64,000 bases of DNA from Micromonospora_G sp044458865 (GTDB taxonomy: Bacteria; Actinomycetota; Actinomycetes; Mycobacteriales; Micromonosporaceae): assembly GCF_044458865.1 (NCBI RefSeq), contig NZ_JBITIH010000019.1, forward strand, positions 98,971 through 162,970. Reading direction: 5' to 3'. Shown in pieces: positions 16,557 through 24,958 of this stretch. Each line of letters starts with the position of its first letter. The first letter of the stretch is position 1. Below the pieces are notes generated by a model. The model made no database searches, was not told where the DNA came from, and worked only from the letters and a program-made list of their open reading frames with translations. The position numbers were made by a program, and so were the translations under genes.

Positions 16557-16585
16557 CTACGGTGGCGTAAGTTACGCAACCGTAG
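16557..16585. promoter_or_regulatory. 29-bp near-perfect palindrome upstream of the desaturase
   Basis: The sequence opens CTACGGTGGCGTAA and closes TTACGCAACCGTAG. The two halves match as inverted repeats except at one position in each arm and the central base. It begins ten bases upstream of the GTG start, overlapping the expected promoter; a TTGACC box lies just outside at 16586-16591 (minus strand). Likely a TetR-type operator. Confidence 0.7.
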
Positions 16586-16657
16586 GTCAAGTCCATCGCC
16601 AACGCCAGTCCGACCGCTCAGCCATTCCGGACGAGTCCCCCGTTCGGCTCAGCCGCG

Positions 16658-16720
16658 CACGCGACCTCGACTCAGCCGGGCACGCGACCTCGACTCAGCC
16701 GGGCACGCGACCTCGGCTCA
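16658..16720. repeat. 23-bp tandem repeats at the 3' end of hisS
   Basis: Two identical 23-base units (16658-16680, 16681-16703) start CACGCGACCTCGACTCAG. A third, diverging copy (from 16704) runs into the hisS stop codon at 16718-16720, and a partial copy precedes the first. This looks like a duplicated end of hisS. Confidence 0.88.
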
Positions 16721-18046
16721 GCTGACCAGGGGACGGAGGTCCTCGACGGGCGGCGTCCAGTCGTCCGGGGTGGCCGGCGTCTGCTCACCGGAACGGATGT
16801 CCTTGACCTCGTCCACCGCCCCGTCGGCACCTGGGAACCAGACGTACGGGATGCCGCGCCGCTCGGCGAAGCGGATCTGCCGGCCGTACTTCGCCGCCGA
16901 CGGCGAGACCTCGGTGGCGATCCCGCGCCGCCGCAGCGCCGCCGCGATCCGGTCACTGGCCGGTCGGTGCTCCTCGTCGGCGAGCGCCACCAGCACGCAG
17001 GTCGGCACCGACCGGGAGACGTTCAGCTCACCGGCGCCGAAGAGCAGGCCGAGCAGCCGGGTCACACCGATCGAGATGCCGACGCCGGGGAAGGTGGCCG
17101 AGCCGGCGGTGGCGAGGTTGTCGTACCGGCCACCGGAGCAGATCGAGCCGAACCGCTCGTAGCCGCGCATCTGGGTCTCGTAGACCGTACCGGTGTAGTA
17201 GTCCAGGCCACGCGCGATGCGCAGGTCGGCGACGCAGAGCCCGGGCGAGTGCGCGGCGGCGGTCTCCACCACCGTGACCAACTCGGCCAGCCCCTCGTCG
17301 AGCAGCGGGTGCTCCACCCCGAGCGCCCGGACCGCGTCGGCGAACGAGCCGTCCGGCGCACTGATCTCGGCCAGGGCCAGACACGCCTTGGCCTGGGACT
17401 CGGTGGCCCCGGCGGTCTCGACCAACAGCGCCGCGACCCGTTCCGGCCCGATCTTGTCCAGCTTGTCCACCGCGCGCAGCGCGGCGTCCGGGTCGGTCAG
17501 CCCGATGCCCCGGTAGAAGCCCTCGCTGACCTTGCGGTTGTTCACCTGGATCACGATCGGCGGGATCGGCAGGCTGCTGAGGGCGTCGCCGATGACCAGC
17601 GGCAACTCGGCCTCGTAGTGCGCCGGAAGGGTGTCCCGGTCGACGATGTCGATGTCGGCCTGGAGGAACTCCCGGTAGCGCCCCTCCTGTGGCCGCTCAC
17701 CCCGCCACACCTTCTGGATCTGGTAGCGCCGGAACGGGAACTGCAGCTTGCCGGCGTTCTCCAGCACGTACCGGGCGAACGGCACGGTCAGGTCGAAGTG
17801 CAGGCCGAGCGCGTCGTCGCCGGTCGGGCCGCCCGGATCCTCCTGCAACCGGCGTACGAGGTAGACCTCCTTGGAGGTCTCACCCTTGCGGAGTAGCTGG
17901 TCCAACGGCTCGACCGACCGGGTCTCCAGCGGCGCGAAGCCGTACAGCTCGAATGTCCGCTGGATCTGGCCGATCACGTACTGCTCGATCATCCGCTGCG
18001 GCGGGGCCCACTCGGGAAAGCCGGAGATGGGGGACGGCTTGCTCAT
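16718..18046 (-). CDS. hisS: Histidyl-tRNA synthetase
   Basis: A class II aminoacyl-tRNA synthetase charging tRNA-His. Motif 1 surrounds the GFAPLETRSVEPLDQLLRKG region, motif 2 is RYQIQKVWRGERPQEGRYRE, histidine-binding motifs are GLHFDLTVPFARYV and ARGLDYYTGTVYE, and motif 3 includes GGRYDNLA followed by GVGISIGVTRLL. A C-terminal anticodon domain ends PLVS. Two ATG codons lie side by side at 18049 and 18046; the second leaves four bases after AAGGAG and is preferred, giving 442 residues. The hydrolase gene upstream on the same strand ends 62 bases earlier, as in mycobacteria, so the two may be one transcript. Confidence 0.96.
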   Translation of the reverse strand: MSKPSPISGFPEWAPPQRMIEQYVIGQIQRTFELYGFAPLETRSVEPLDQLLRKGETSKEVYLVRRLQEDPGGPTGDDALGLHFDLTVPFARYVLENAGKLQFPFRRYQIQKVWRGERPQEGRYREFLQADIDIVDRDTLPAHYEAELPLVIGDALSSLPIPPIVIQVNNRKVSEGFYRGIGLTDPDAALRAVDKLDKIGPERVAALLVETAGATESQAKACLALAEISAPDGSFADAVRALGVEHPLLDEGLAELVTVVETAAAHSPGLCVADLRIARGLDYYTGTVYETQMRGYERFGSICSGGRYDNLATAGSATFPGVGISIGVTRLLGLLFGAGELNVSRSVPTCVLVALADEEHRPASDRIAAALRRRGIATEVSPSAAKYGRQIRFAERRGIPYVWFPGADGAVDEVKDIRSGEQTPATPDDWTPPVEDLRPLVS

Positions 18047-18111
18047 CATGCTCCTTGGACTTCCGCGCGGACGCGCGGATTCGGTGACGCGAGGCGGCGC
18101 GAGTGGGCGGG

Positions 18112-18831
18112 CTACCAGTTGGGACGGGCAGCGGCGGGCCGCACGTCGTCCGGCATACCCGCCTGACGCAGGTACGGGTTGCTCGCGCGCTCTCGGCCGA
18201 TGGTGGTGTCGGGGCCGTGGCCGGGCAGGACGACGGTGTCGTCGGCGAGCGGGAGGATCTTCTCCCGCAGGCTGCTCAGCATGGTGGGCATGCTGCCGCC
18301 CGGCAGGTCGGTGCGTCCGATCGAGCCGGCGAAGAGGACGTCCCCGGTGAGGCAGATCTGGTCCGCGTCCCAGGGAGAGCCGGCTGCCGGCAGACGGAAG
18401 AGCACCGACCCGCCGGTATGGCCCGGGGCGTGGTCGACGGTGATCTCCAGGCCGGCCAGGCTCATGGTCGCGCCGTCGGTCAGCTCGGCCACGTCCTCCG
18501 GCTCGGAGTACTCCAGCCTCCCGCCGAGCATCTGGGTGATGTCCACGGAGAACCCCTTGGACGGGTTGGCGAGCATCTCCCGGTCGCCCGGGTGCACGTA
18601 AGCCGTGATCCCCCGGGCGCCGCAGACCGGCGCGACCGAGAAGGTGTGGTCCAGATGGCCGTGGGTCAGCAGTACGGCGACAGGCTGTAAACGGTGCTCG
18701 GCGAGCAGATCGTCGAGCTGGTCGACGACCCCGATACCCGGGTCGACCACGACACACTGCTCTCCGGGCGCGGGCGCGACCACGTAGCAGTTGGTGCCGA
18801 AGGTGTCCGCGGGAAACCCGGCGACGAACAC
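18112..18831 (-). CDS. Metallo-beta-lactamase-fold hydrolase (glyoxalase II-like)
   Basis: A 239-residue cytoplasmic hydrolase. The zinc-binding motif is LLTHGHLDHT (about 54-63), with further ligands in DHAPGHTGGSVLF, CLTGDVLFAGSIGRTDLPGG and LPGHGPDTTIGRERASNPYL. The GRTDLPGG and GPDTT patterns place it in the hydroxyacylglutathione-hydrolase-like group. Since actinomycetes use mycothiol rather than glutathione, a related thioester substrate is more likely. It sits directly upstream of hisS, the same order as Rv2581c-Rv2580c in M. tuberculosis. Confidence 0.9.
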   Translation of the reverse strand: MFVAGFPADTFGTNCYVVAPAPGEQCVVVDPGIGVVDQLDDLLAEHRLQPVAVLLTHGHLDHTFSVAPVCGARGITAYVHPGDREMLANPSKGFSVDITQMLGGRLEYSEPEDVAELTDGATMSLAGLEITVDHAPGHTGGSVLFRLPAAGSPWDADQICLTGDVLFAGSIGRTDLPGGSMPTMLSSLREKILPLADDTVVLPGHGPDTTIGRERASNPYLRQAGMPDDVRPAAARPNW

Positions 18832-19199
18832 GGCTGCCCCCTCCCGTCGACGTCTGAAGTCATCCGCAGCCTAGCCCGCCGGTCAGGGCGAGCGGCGCGG
18901 CACACGTACGGTCCCATCCGTGGGGCCGACCACACCACCGGATGGGGGACTTCGTACGACGTACGTAACATTTGAGCCGAGTCGGGGTCGAACGACGTGG
19001 GGGAAATATCCGAAAGGCCGGTCTACCGCCTCGGGGTGAGACCGCCCGGGGCACCGGATTCTCCCACCGGCCACCTCGTACACCACATTCTCAGCGGATG
19101 GCCGTACACTCTGGCGGGCGTGTGGCGTGGCGCACTTGACGTCCGACGGCGAGTAGGTGGCCGTCCGCCACAACCAGGGTAGAGGGAAAAGGAGCGCGG
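18832..19199. other. Divergent intergenic region, hydrolase and first cyclophilin
   Basis: About 370 bases between the minus-strand hydrolase and the plus-strand cyclophilin gene. It must hold both promoters. A short palindromic stretch, CGTACGACGTACG, lies around 18954-18966, and a TACACT box occurs near 19106. I see no gene, RNA structure or repeat beyond these. Confidence 0.5.
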
Positions 19200-20093
19200 G
19201 TGGCTTCCAGCAGGGACCGGCAGCGCAAGTTGGCGCGCGCCAAGCTCGACCGGCAGATGGCTCGGCGAGCCGCCTCCGTCCGGCGGCGGCGACAGATCCA
19301 GGCCGGGGTCGGCGCGGCTCTCGCGCTGGCGCTGATCGTGGTCGGCTCGGTCTGGGCGCTCGGCGGTTTCGACCGCGAGCCAAGCCCGGCGGCAGCACCG
19401 GAGATCTGCGCCTGGACCCCGCAGGAGGCGAGTTCGAACGCCAACCTCAAGGACGTCGGCGTACCGGCAACCACCGGGCTGGCGACCGCCGGAACCCGCC
19501 CGATGACCATCACCACGAACCAGGGCAACCCGGTCACGGTCGATCTCGACCTGACCAACGCGCCCTGCGCCGGGGCGAGCTTCGCCCACCTGGCCAGCCG
19601 GTCGTTCTACGACAACACCAACTGCCACGAGATCACCGCCGAAGGCGCACTGCGCTGCGGCGACCCGAGCGGCACCGGGCTGGGCGGCCCGACGTACACG
19701 TTCACCAGCGAGAACGTACCGACGGCGCCGGCACCCAGCCCGTCGGCGAGCCCCTCGCCCAGCACCTCGCCGCTCTACCCCGCCGGGACCGTCGCCCTGA
19801 TCGGCAGCGCTCCCGGTGCCAACGGCAGCCAGTTCCTGATCTTCTACAAGGACTTCAGCCCGGCCACGCCGAGCTACCCGATCGTCGGCAAGGTCAACTC
19901 CGGCCTCGACGTGATCCAGAAGATCGGCACCATGGAACGGGTGGACAATGGCAGCGGTGAGCAGGTGAAACCGAAGACCGACGTGGTGATCCAGAGCCTC
20001 ACCGTCGGCGAGGTCTCCCCTGACGCGCCGCCCGCCGCACCGCCGGCGGCGACCCCGACCGCCACCTCCACGGCGGCGGCCGGGCAGTCCTGA
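19200..20093 (+). CDS. Membrane-anchored cyclophilin-type PPIase, probably degenerate
   Basis: A 297-residue protein: a basic cytoplasmic start, one transmembrane helix (about 40-60), then an extracytoplasmic cyclophilin domain and a Pro/Ala/Thr tail. Cyclophilin marks are LTNAPCAGASFAHLA, SFYDNTNCHEITAEGALRCGDP and GSQFLIFYKD. The position of the catalytic arginine (HR in active enzymes, and in the next gene) is HE here, and the glutamine before the CGDP segment is R, so prolyl isomerase activity is doubtful and a chaperone or binding role is possible. The GTG start follows AGGGAAAAGGAG. It and the next gene are tandem paralogues 64 bases apart. Confidence 0.87.
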   Translation: MASSRDRQRKLARAKLDRQMARRAASVRRRRQIQAGVGAALALALIVVGSVWALGGFDREPSPAAAPEICAWTPQEASSNANLKDVGVPATTGLATAGTRPMTITTNQGNPVTVDLDLTNAPCAGASFAHLASRSFYDNTNCHEITAEGALRCGDPSGTGLGGPTYTFTSENVPTAPAPSPSASPSPSTSPLYPAGTVALIGSAPGANGSQFLIFYKDFSPATPSYPIVGKVNSGLDVIQKIGTMERVDNGSGEQVKPKTDVVIQSLTVGEVSPDAPPAAPPAATPTATSTAAAGQS

Positions 20094-20157
20094 GCAGAGC
20101 CCCAGACACCAGCCGCGGACGCAGCACCGCAGCGTAGATAGCCCAGGAGGAGTCACC

Positions 20158-20997
20158 GTGACGTCCACGAGAGAGCGGCAGCGCGCCGCGGCGCGGGCAC
20201 GGCTCGAACGGGAGATGGCCCAGCGGGCCACCGCCGCCCGCAAGCGCCGCCAGCTCCAGACGACCGTCGGCGCCGGACTGGCCCTGCTGCTGGTCATCGC
20301 CGGCACCGTCTGGCTGGTCGCCAGCCTCGGCGACGACGACAAGTCGACCGACACCGCCACCCCCGCCGCCGGCACCACCCAGTGCGTCTGGACCGACCTG
20401 CCGGCGGAACAGCGCTCGCCCACGACCAAGGACGTCGGACTGCCGCCGGCCACCGCGCCGAACGCCGGCTCGCAGACGATGACCATCGACACCGGGCTCG
20501 GGCCGATCACCGCGAAGCTGGACCTGAGCAAGGTGCCGTGCACCGCAGCGAGCTTCACCCACCTGGCGGAGAAGAACTTCTTCGACAACACCAAGTGCCA
20601 CCGGCTTGTCACCGAGGGCCTCAAGGTGCTGCAGTGCGGCGACCCGAGCGCCACCGGAGCGGGCTGGCGCGACAGTGACGGCACCGGCGGTCCGAGCTAC
20701 CGGATGGCCGAGGAGAACCTGCCGACCGAGCAGCGCCCGCCGTACCCGGCCGGGGTCATCGCGATGGCCAACTCCGGCCAGCCCGGCACCAGCGGAAGCC
20801 AGTTCTTCATCGTCTACGGCGACTCGGAGCTTGACGCGACCTACACGGTCCTGGGCACGGTCACCGGCGGAATGGACCTGGTCAACCAGGTCGGCGCGGC
20901 CGGCGACGACGGCGCTTTCGCCCAGCAGGCCGGCGGCGGCCACCCGAAGAAGGAAGTTCTGATCAACAAGATCACGATGAGCCCGGTGGCGAGCTGA
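20158..20997 (+). CDS. Membrane-anchored cyclophilin-type peptidyl-prolyl isomerase
   Basis: A 279-residue paralogue of the preceding gene: basic start with RERQRAAARARLEREMAQRA, one transmembrane helix (about 42-60) and a cyclophilin domain outside the membrane. Here the catalytic arginine is kept (FFDNTKCHRLVTEG) along with LQCGDP and GSQFFIVYGD, so isomerase activity is expected. Two cysteines (in CVW and PCTAASF) recur in both paralogues and may form a disulphide. The GTG follows AGGAGG. A strong terminator lies 32 bases beyond the stop. The position beside rel matches Rv2582 (ppiB) in M. tuberculosis. Confidence 0.92.
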   Translation: MTSTRERQRAAARARLEREMAQRATAARKRRQLQTTVGAGLALLLVIAGTVWLVASLGDDDKSTDTATPAAGTTQCVWTDLPAEQRSPTTKDVGLPPATAPNAGSQTMTIDTGLGPITAKLDLSKVPCTAASFTHLAEKNFFDNTKCHRLVTEGLKVLQCGDPSATGAGWRDSDGTGGPSYRMAEENLPTEQRPPYPAGVIAMANSGQPGTSGSQFFIVYGDSELDATYTVLGTVTGGMDLVNQVGAAGDDGAFAQQAGGGHPKKEVLINKITMSPVAS

Positions 20998-21028
20998 GTT
21001 TCCGGACACCTTCCGCCACCACGGACGA

Positions 21029-21062
21029 AAAGGGGCGGCCCGCTTCGGCGGGCCGCCCCTTT
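21029..21062. terminator. Strong hairpin terminator between convergent genes
   Basis: AAAGGGGCGGCCCGC and GCGGGCCGCCCCTTT form a perfect 15-bp stem with a TTCG tetraloop. A-run on one side and T-run on the other allow termination from both the cyclophilin and the rel side. Confidence 0.92.
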
Positions 21063-21142
21063 GGTTCGTACGTCCTACGTTTCCTGCGCGCTTCCCGGCG
21101 CCCCCACCGGGGCGCCGGGCCGGGTCACACCGCCGACGCTGG

Positions 21143-24118
21143 TCAGGCGCCCGAGGTGACCCGGTAGGCGTCGAAGACACCGTCGACCTTGCGCACCGCC
21201 GCCAGCAGGTGACCCAGGTGCTTCGGGTCGGCCATCTCGAAGCTGAACCTGCTCACCGCCACCCGGTCCCGCGTGGTCGTGACGGTTGCGGAGAGGATGT
21301 TGACCCGCTCGTCGGAGAGCACCCGGGTGACGTCGGCGAGCAGCTTGTGCCGGTCCAGCGCCTCCACCTGGATCGCCACCAGGAAGGTCGAGGCGCTGGT
21401 GAGCTTCCAGCTCACCTCGACGATCCGCTCCCCCTGCACCCGCAGGTCCTCGGCGTTGGCGCAGTCGTCCCGGTGCACACTCACGCCACCGGAACGGGTC
21501 ACAAAGCCGAACACCGAGTCCGGCGGCACCGGGGTACAGCACCGGGCGAGCTTGATCCAGACGTCACTGACGCCCCGGACCACCACGCCCGGATCGTGGC
21601 TGGAGGTGCGACTACGCGGTGGCCGGGTGGCGACCGCGGTCTCGGCGATGTCCTCGGCCGCGCCCTCCTCGCCGCCGTACCCGGCCATCAGGCGTTGTAC
21701 GACGGACTGGGCGGAGACCTGACTGTCGCCGACCGCCGCGTAGAGCGACGCCACGTCGGCCAGGTGCAGGTCCCGGGCGATCGCCATCAGGTTGTCCGAG
21801 CTGAGCATCCGCTGCAACGGCATGCCCTGCTTGCGCATCTGCTTGACGATCGCGTCCTTGCCGGCCTCGATCGCCTCCTCGCGCCGCTCCTTGTTGAAGT
21901 ACTGACGGATCTTCGTCCGCGCCCTCGGGCTCTTGACGAAGCCCAGCCAGTCCTGGGTCGGGCCGGCGGTGTCGGACTTCGACGTGAAGATCTCGATCAC
22001 GTCGCCGTTGGAGAGCGTCGACTCCAGCGGCACCAGCTTGCCGTTGACCCGCGCGCCGATGCACTTGTGCCCGACCTCGGTGTGCACCGCGTACGCGAAG
22101 TCGACCGGGGTCGACCCGGTCGGCAGCGGGATCACGTCGCCCTTCGGCGTGAAGACGTACACCTCCTGGCTGGAGAGGTCGAAGCGGAGCGCGTCCAGGA
22201 ACTCGCTCGGGTCGCTCGCCTCCCGCTGCCAGTCGAGCAACTGCCGCAGCCAGGTCATCTCGTCGATGTTGGCCGGTGGGCCGACGACCGTCGCGCCCTT
22301 CTGCTCCTTGTACTTCCAGTGCGCGGCGATGCCGAACTCCGCGGTGCGGTGCATCGCGTACGTCCGGATCTGCATCTCCACCGGCTTGCCGCTGGGCCCG
22401 ATCACGGTGGTGTGCAGCGACTGGTACATGTTGAACTTCGGCATCGCGATGTAGTCCTTGAACCGGCCCGGTACGGGCTGCCAGTTCGCGTGGATCACAC
22501 CGAGGGCCGCGTAGCAGTCGCGCACCGTCTCGACCAGGATGCGGACGCCGACCAGGTCGTAGATGTCGTTGAAGTCCCGACCCCGGACGATCATCTTCTG
22601 GTAGATCGAGTAGAGGTGCTTGGGGCGCCCGGTCGTCTCCGCCTTGATCTTGGCGGACTTGAGGTCGACCTGCACCTTCTGCGTCACCTGGCGCAGCAGC
22701 GCCTCACGCTGCGGCTGGTGCTCGCCGATCAGCCGGTTGATCTCCTCGAAGCGCTTGGGGAACAGGGTGCCGAAGGCGAGATCCTCCAGCTCCCACTTGA
22801 TCGTGTTCATACCCAGGCGGTGCGCCAGCGGAGCCAGGATCTCCAGCGTCTCCTTGGCCTTCTGCTCCTGCTTGGCGCGGGGCAGGAAGGTCAGCGTACG
22901 CATGTTGTGCAGCCGGTCTGCGAGCTTGATCACCAGGACCCGGGGGTCCTTCGCCATCGCCACGACCATCTTGCGGATCGTCTCGGCCTTCGCCGCGTCG
23001 CCGAGCTTGACCTTGTCGAGCTTGGTGACGCCGTCGACCAGCAGGGCGACCTCGGCACCGAAGTCGATCCGCATCTGGTCGAGGCCGTAGTTCGTGTCCT
23101 CGATGGTGTCGTGCAGCAGCGCCGCCACCAGGGTGGTGGTGTCCATGCCGAGGTTGGCCAGGATGGTGGCGACCGCGAGCGGGTGGGTGATGTACGGGTC
23201 GCCGGACTTGCGGTACTGCCCGGAGTGCCAGCGGGCGGCCATGTCGAACGCGCGCTGGAGCAGCCGGGCGTCCATCTTCGGATGGGCCGCCCGGTGCGTG
23301 GCGATCAGCGGTTCCAGCACCTCGCTCACCTGCGGCGTCTGCCACGGGGCGTTGAACCGGGCCAGTCGGGCGCGGACCCGCCGGCCGGTCGGTGCACTGG
23401 CCAGACCGAAACTCGACGTCGGCGAACCGGGTTCGTCGGCGGCGACGAGTCGACCCGCCGCGCCGACCGGCACCACCACGCCGCCGGCCGGTCCGGGCAA
23501 CGCCACACCGGCGGAGCCGCCCGGACCGTTCGCCGATCCGGTGGGCGGGGTGACGGCGACCGGGGCCACCGTCGCGAGACTGTCCCCGGACACCGCTGGT
23601 GACGCGGGGGCGTGCGGGGCGGAGCCGTTGGTCGTCTGAGGGGTACGGGTGGCGCCGGGCGCGGTCGCGTTGCCGGCACTGACAGAAGTCGATCTGCTGG
23701 AACCGGCCGCACCCGGCTTACCGGGACCGGCCGCAGTCGCCCTGCCGGGGCTGGCCGCGCTGGCCTTGCCGGAGCCGCTCGATGTGGTGGCGCCAGGTGG
23801 GTCTGTGTCCGCTTTGCTGGCTGCCGCGCCGTCTGCGCCACCGGAGGGGGCGGCGACTCTGGCACCACTGGCACCATTGGTGGTGGTGCCGGTCGGGGCC
23901 GGGCGGGAATCGCCGCCACGGGCGGCGGAACCACCGTCCTGGGCGGCCTGACCGGCTACGGGTTCAGCCTCGTCGGCCGGACCGTTCGCCACTGAGCTGG
24001 CACCGGCGGTTGTCGGGACCGGCCCGCTGGCGGACGTCGTCACCGGCTTGGTGACATCGTCGGCCTCGCTGGTCGATTGCACCGTGCCCTCCGCCGGAGG
24101 GGCGACATCGTGGGACAC
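21143..24118 (-). CDS. rel: Bifunctional (p)ppGpp synthetase/hydrolase (RelA/SpoT)
   Basis: A long Rel protein controlling the stringent response. After about 240 residues of Ala/Gly/Pro/Ser/Thr-rich, low-complexity sequence come the HD hydrolase domain (HSGQYRKSGDPYITHP, LLHDTIEDT, KLADRLHNMRTL), the synthetase domain (YDLVGVRILVETVRDCYA), a TGS domain (VIPLPTGSTPVDFAYAVHTE), a CCTPVPPD zinc-finger segment and a C-terminal ACT domain. Both catalytic halves look intact. The GTG at 24118 (991 residues, start VSHDVAPPAEG) follows AGGAGG closely; a GTG at 24130 is the alternative. Usual actinobacterial Rel proteins are 750-850 residues, so the N-terminal extension is unusual. It follows apt, as in mycobacteria. 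Confidence 0.95.
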   Translation of the reverse strand: MSHDVAPPAEGTVQSTSEADDVTKPVTTSASGPVPTTAGASSVANGPADEAEPVAGQAAQDGGSAARGGDSRPAPTGTTTNGASGARVAAPSGGADGAAASKADTDPPGATTSSGSGKASAASPGRATAAGPGKPGAAGSSRSTSVSAGNATAPGATRTPQTTNGSAPHAPASPAVSGDSLATVAPVAVTPPTGSANGPGGSAGVALPGPAGGVVVPVGAAGRLVAADEPGSPTSSFGLASAPTGRRVRARLARFNAPWQTPQVSEVLEPLIATHRAAHPKMDARLLQRAFDMAARWHSGQYRKSGDPYITHPLAVATILANLGMDTTTLVAALLHDTIEDTNYGLDQMRIDFGAEVALLVDGVTKLDKVKLGDAAKAETIRKMVVAMAKDPRVLVIKLADRLHNMRTLTFLPRAKQEQKAKETLEILAPLAHRLGMNTIKWELEDLAFGTLFPKRFEEINRLIGEHQPQREALLRQVTQKVQVDLKSAKIKAETTGRPKHLYSIYQKMIVRGRDFNDIYDLVGVRILVETVRDCYAALGVIHANWQPVPGRFKDYIAMPKFNMYQSLHTTVIGPSGKPVEMQIRTYAMHRTAEFGIAAHWKYKEQKGATVVGPPANIDEMTWLRQLLDWQREASDPSEFLDALRFDLSSQEVYVFTPKGDVIPLPTGSTPVDFAYAVHTEVGHKCIGARVNGKLVPLESTLSNGDVIEIFTSKSDTAGPTQDWLGFVKSPRARTKIRQYFNKERREEAIEAGKDAIVKQMRKQGMPLQRMLSSDNLMAIARDLHLADVASLYAAVGDSQVSAQSVVQRLMAGYGGEEGAAEDIAETAVATRPPRSRTSSHDPGVVVRGVSDVWIKLARCCTPVPPDSVFGFVTRSGGVSVHRDDCANAEDLRVQGERIVEVSWKLTSASTFLVAIQVEALDRHKLLADVTRVLSDERVNILSATVTTTRDRVAVSRFSFEMADPKHLGHLLAAVRKVDGVFDAYRVTSGA

Positions 24119-24289
24119 CGGCCTCCTCACACCTCGCTTGGGACGAGCCGACCGTAACCGGTCGACCAGGTCCGACGCCAGCCCGGTAGAACGGCCTCCA
24201 CCTGGTCAGCGAAAGGCAATGCTACCCGTCCCGACGGCCGGATGCCGCTCCCCCGCACGCACCGGATCGGTCCTGAACGACAAGACCCG

Positions 24290-24853
24290 CTAAACGGTTA
24301 GAAGGGCATGAACGGGACGCGGAGCCAGTCGATCGCGGCCCCCGAGGAAGGAGAGTTCGAGCAGTACGGAGAAGCCCGCGACCGTCCCGCCTGCCTGCTC
24401 CACCAGCCCCAGCGTCGCCTCCGCCGTCCCCCCGGTGGCGAGCACGTCGTCCACGACGAGCACCCGGTGACCAGCGGTGAAGGCATCCTGGTGCACCTCC
24501 AGGGTGGCCTCGCCGTACTCCAGGGCGTAGGAGGCGGCGTACGCCGCGCGGGGCAGCTTGCCGGCCTTGCGTACGGGCACCACACCGACCCCGGTCGCGT
24601 ACGCGATCGCGGCGGCGAGCACGAAGCCACGGGCCTCGATCCCGGCCACCACGTCGAAGGAGTCCCGCCCGTGGTGCGCGATGATCCCGTCGATCACCTG
24701 CCGGAAGACCTCACCGTCGCCGAAGAGCGGCATCAGGTCCTTGAACACCACCCCGGGCTGGGGAAAGTCCGGTACGTCCAGCACCCGACTGGCCACGAGT
24801 TCCGCGGTGGCCGGGCCGCTGTCGCCCCGTACCCCGGTCTGGGTCTCCGTCAC
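24290..24853 (-). CDS. apt: Adenine phosphoribosyltransferase
   Basis: A 187-residue type I phosphoribosyltransferase that salvages adenine to AMP with PRPP. The PRPP loop is VLVVDDVLATGGTAEA, preceded by the flexible-loop region RKAGKLPRAAYAASYALEYG and by DVVAGIEARGFVLAAAIA. The GTG at 24853 lies five bases after GGAG; the upstream frame to 24895 is unlikely. It is encoded between secF and rel in the same direction, an arrangement conserved in actinobacteria. Confidence 0.95.
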   Translation of the reverse strand: MTETQTGVRGDSGPATAELVASRVLDVPDFPQPGVVFKDLMPLFGDGEVFRQVIDGIIAHHGRDSFDVVAGIEARGFVLAAAIAYATGVGVVPVRKAGKLPRAAYAASYALEYGEATLEVHQDAFTAGHRVLVVDDVLATGGTAEATLGLVEQAGGTVAGFSVLLELSFLGGRDRLAPRPVHALLTV

Positions 24854-24958
24854 GCTGCTCCTCTCACCGGAGGTGGGCCGGTCGCGCCACAACAAAGGGC
24901 GCCCGGCACGCCGTGTGACTCAGCATGCCGGACGCCCTTGTCGCCTCTTCCGCCAGGG

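Noticed and set aside
16658..16720. Tandem 23-bp units considered as a CRISPR array
   Set aside because: The units abut directly without spacers and no cas genes are in the window.
21209..23602. A 797-codon plus-strand frame opposite rel
   Set aside because: Antisense shadow with no domain pattern; Rel domains are clear on the other strand.
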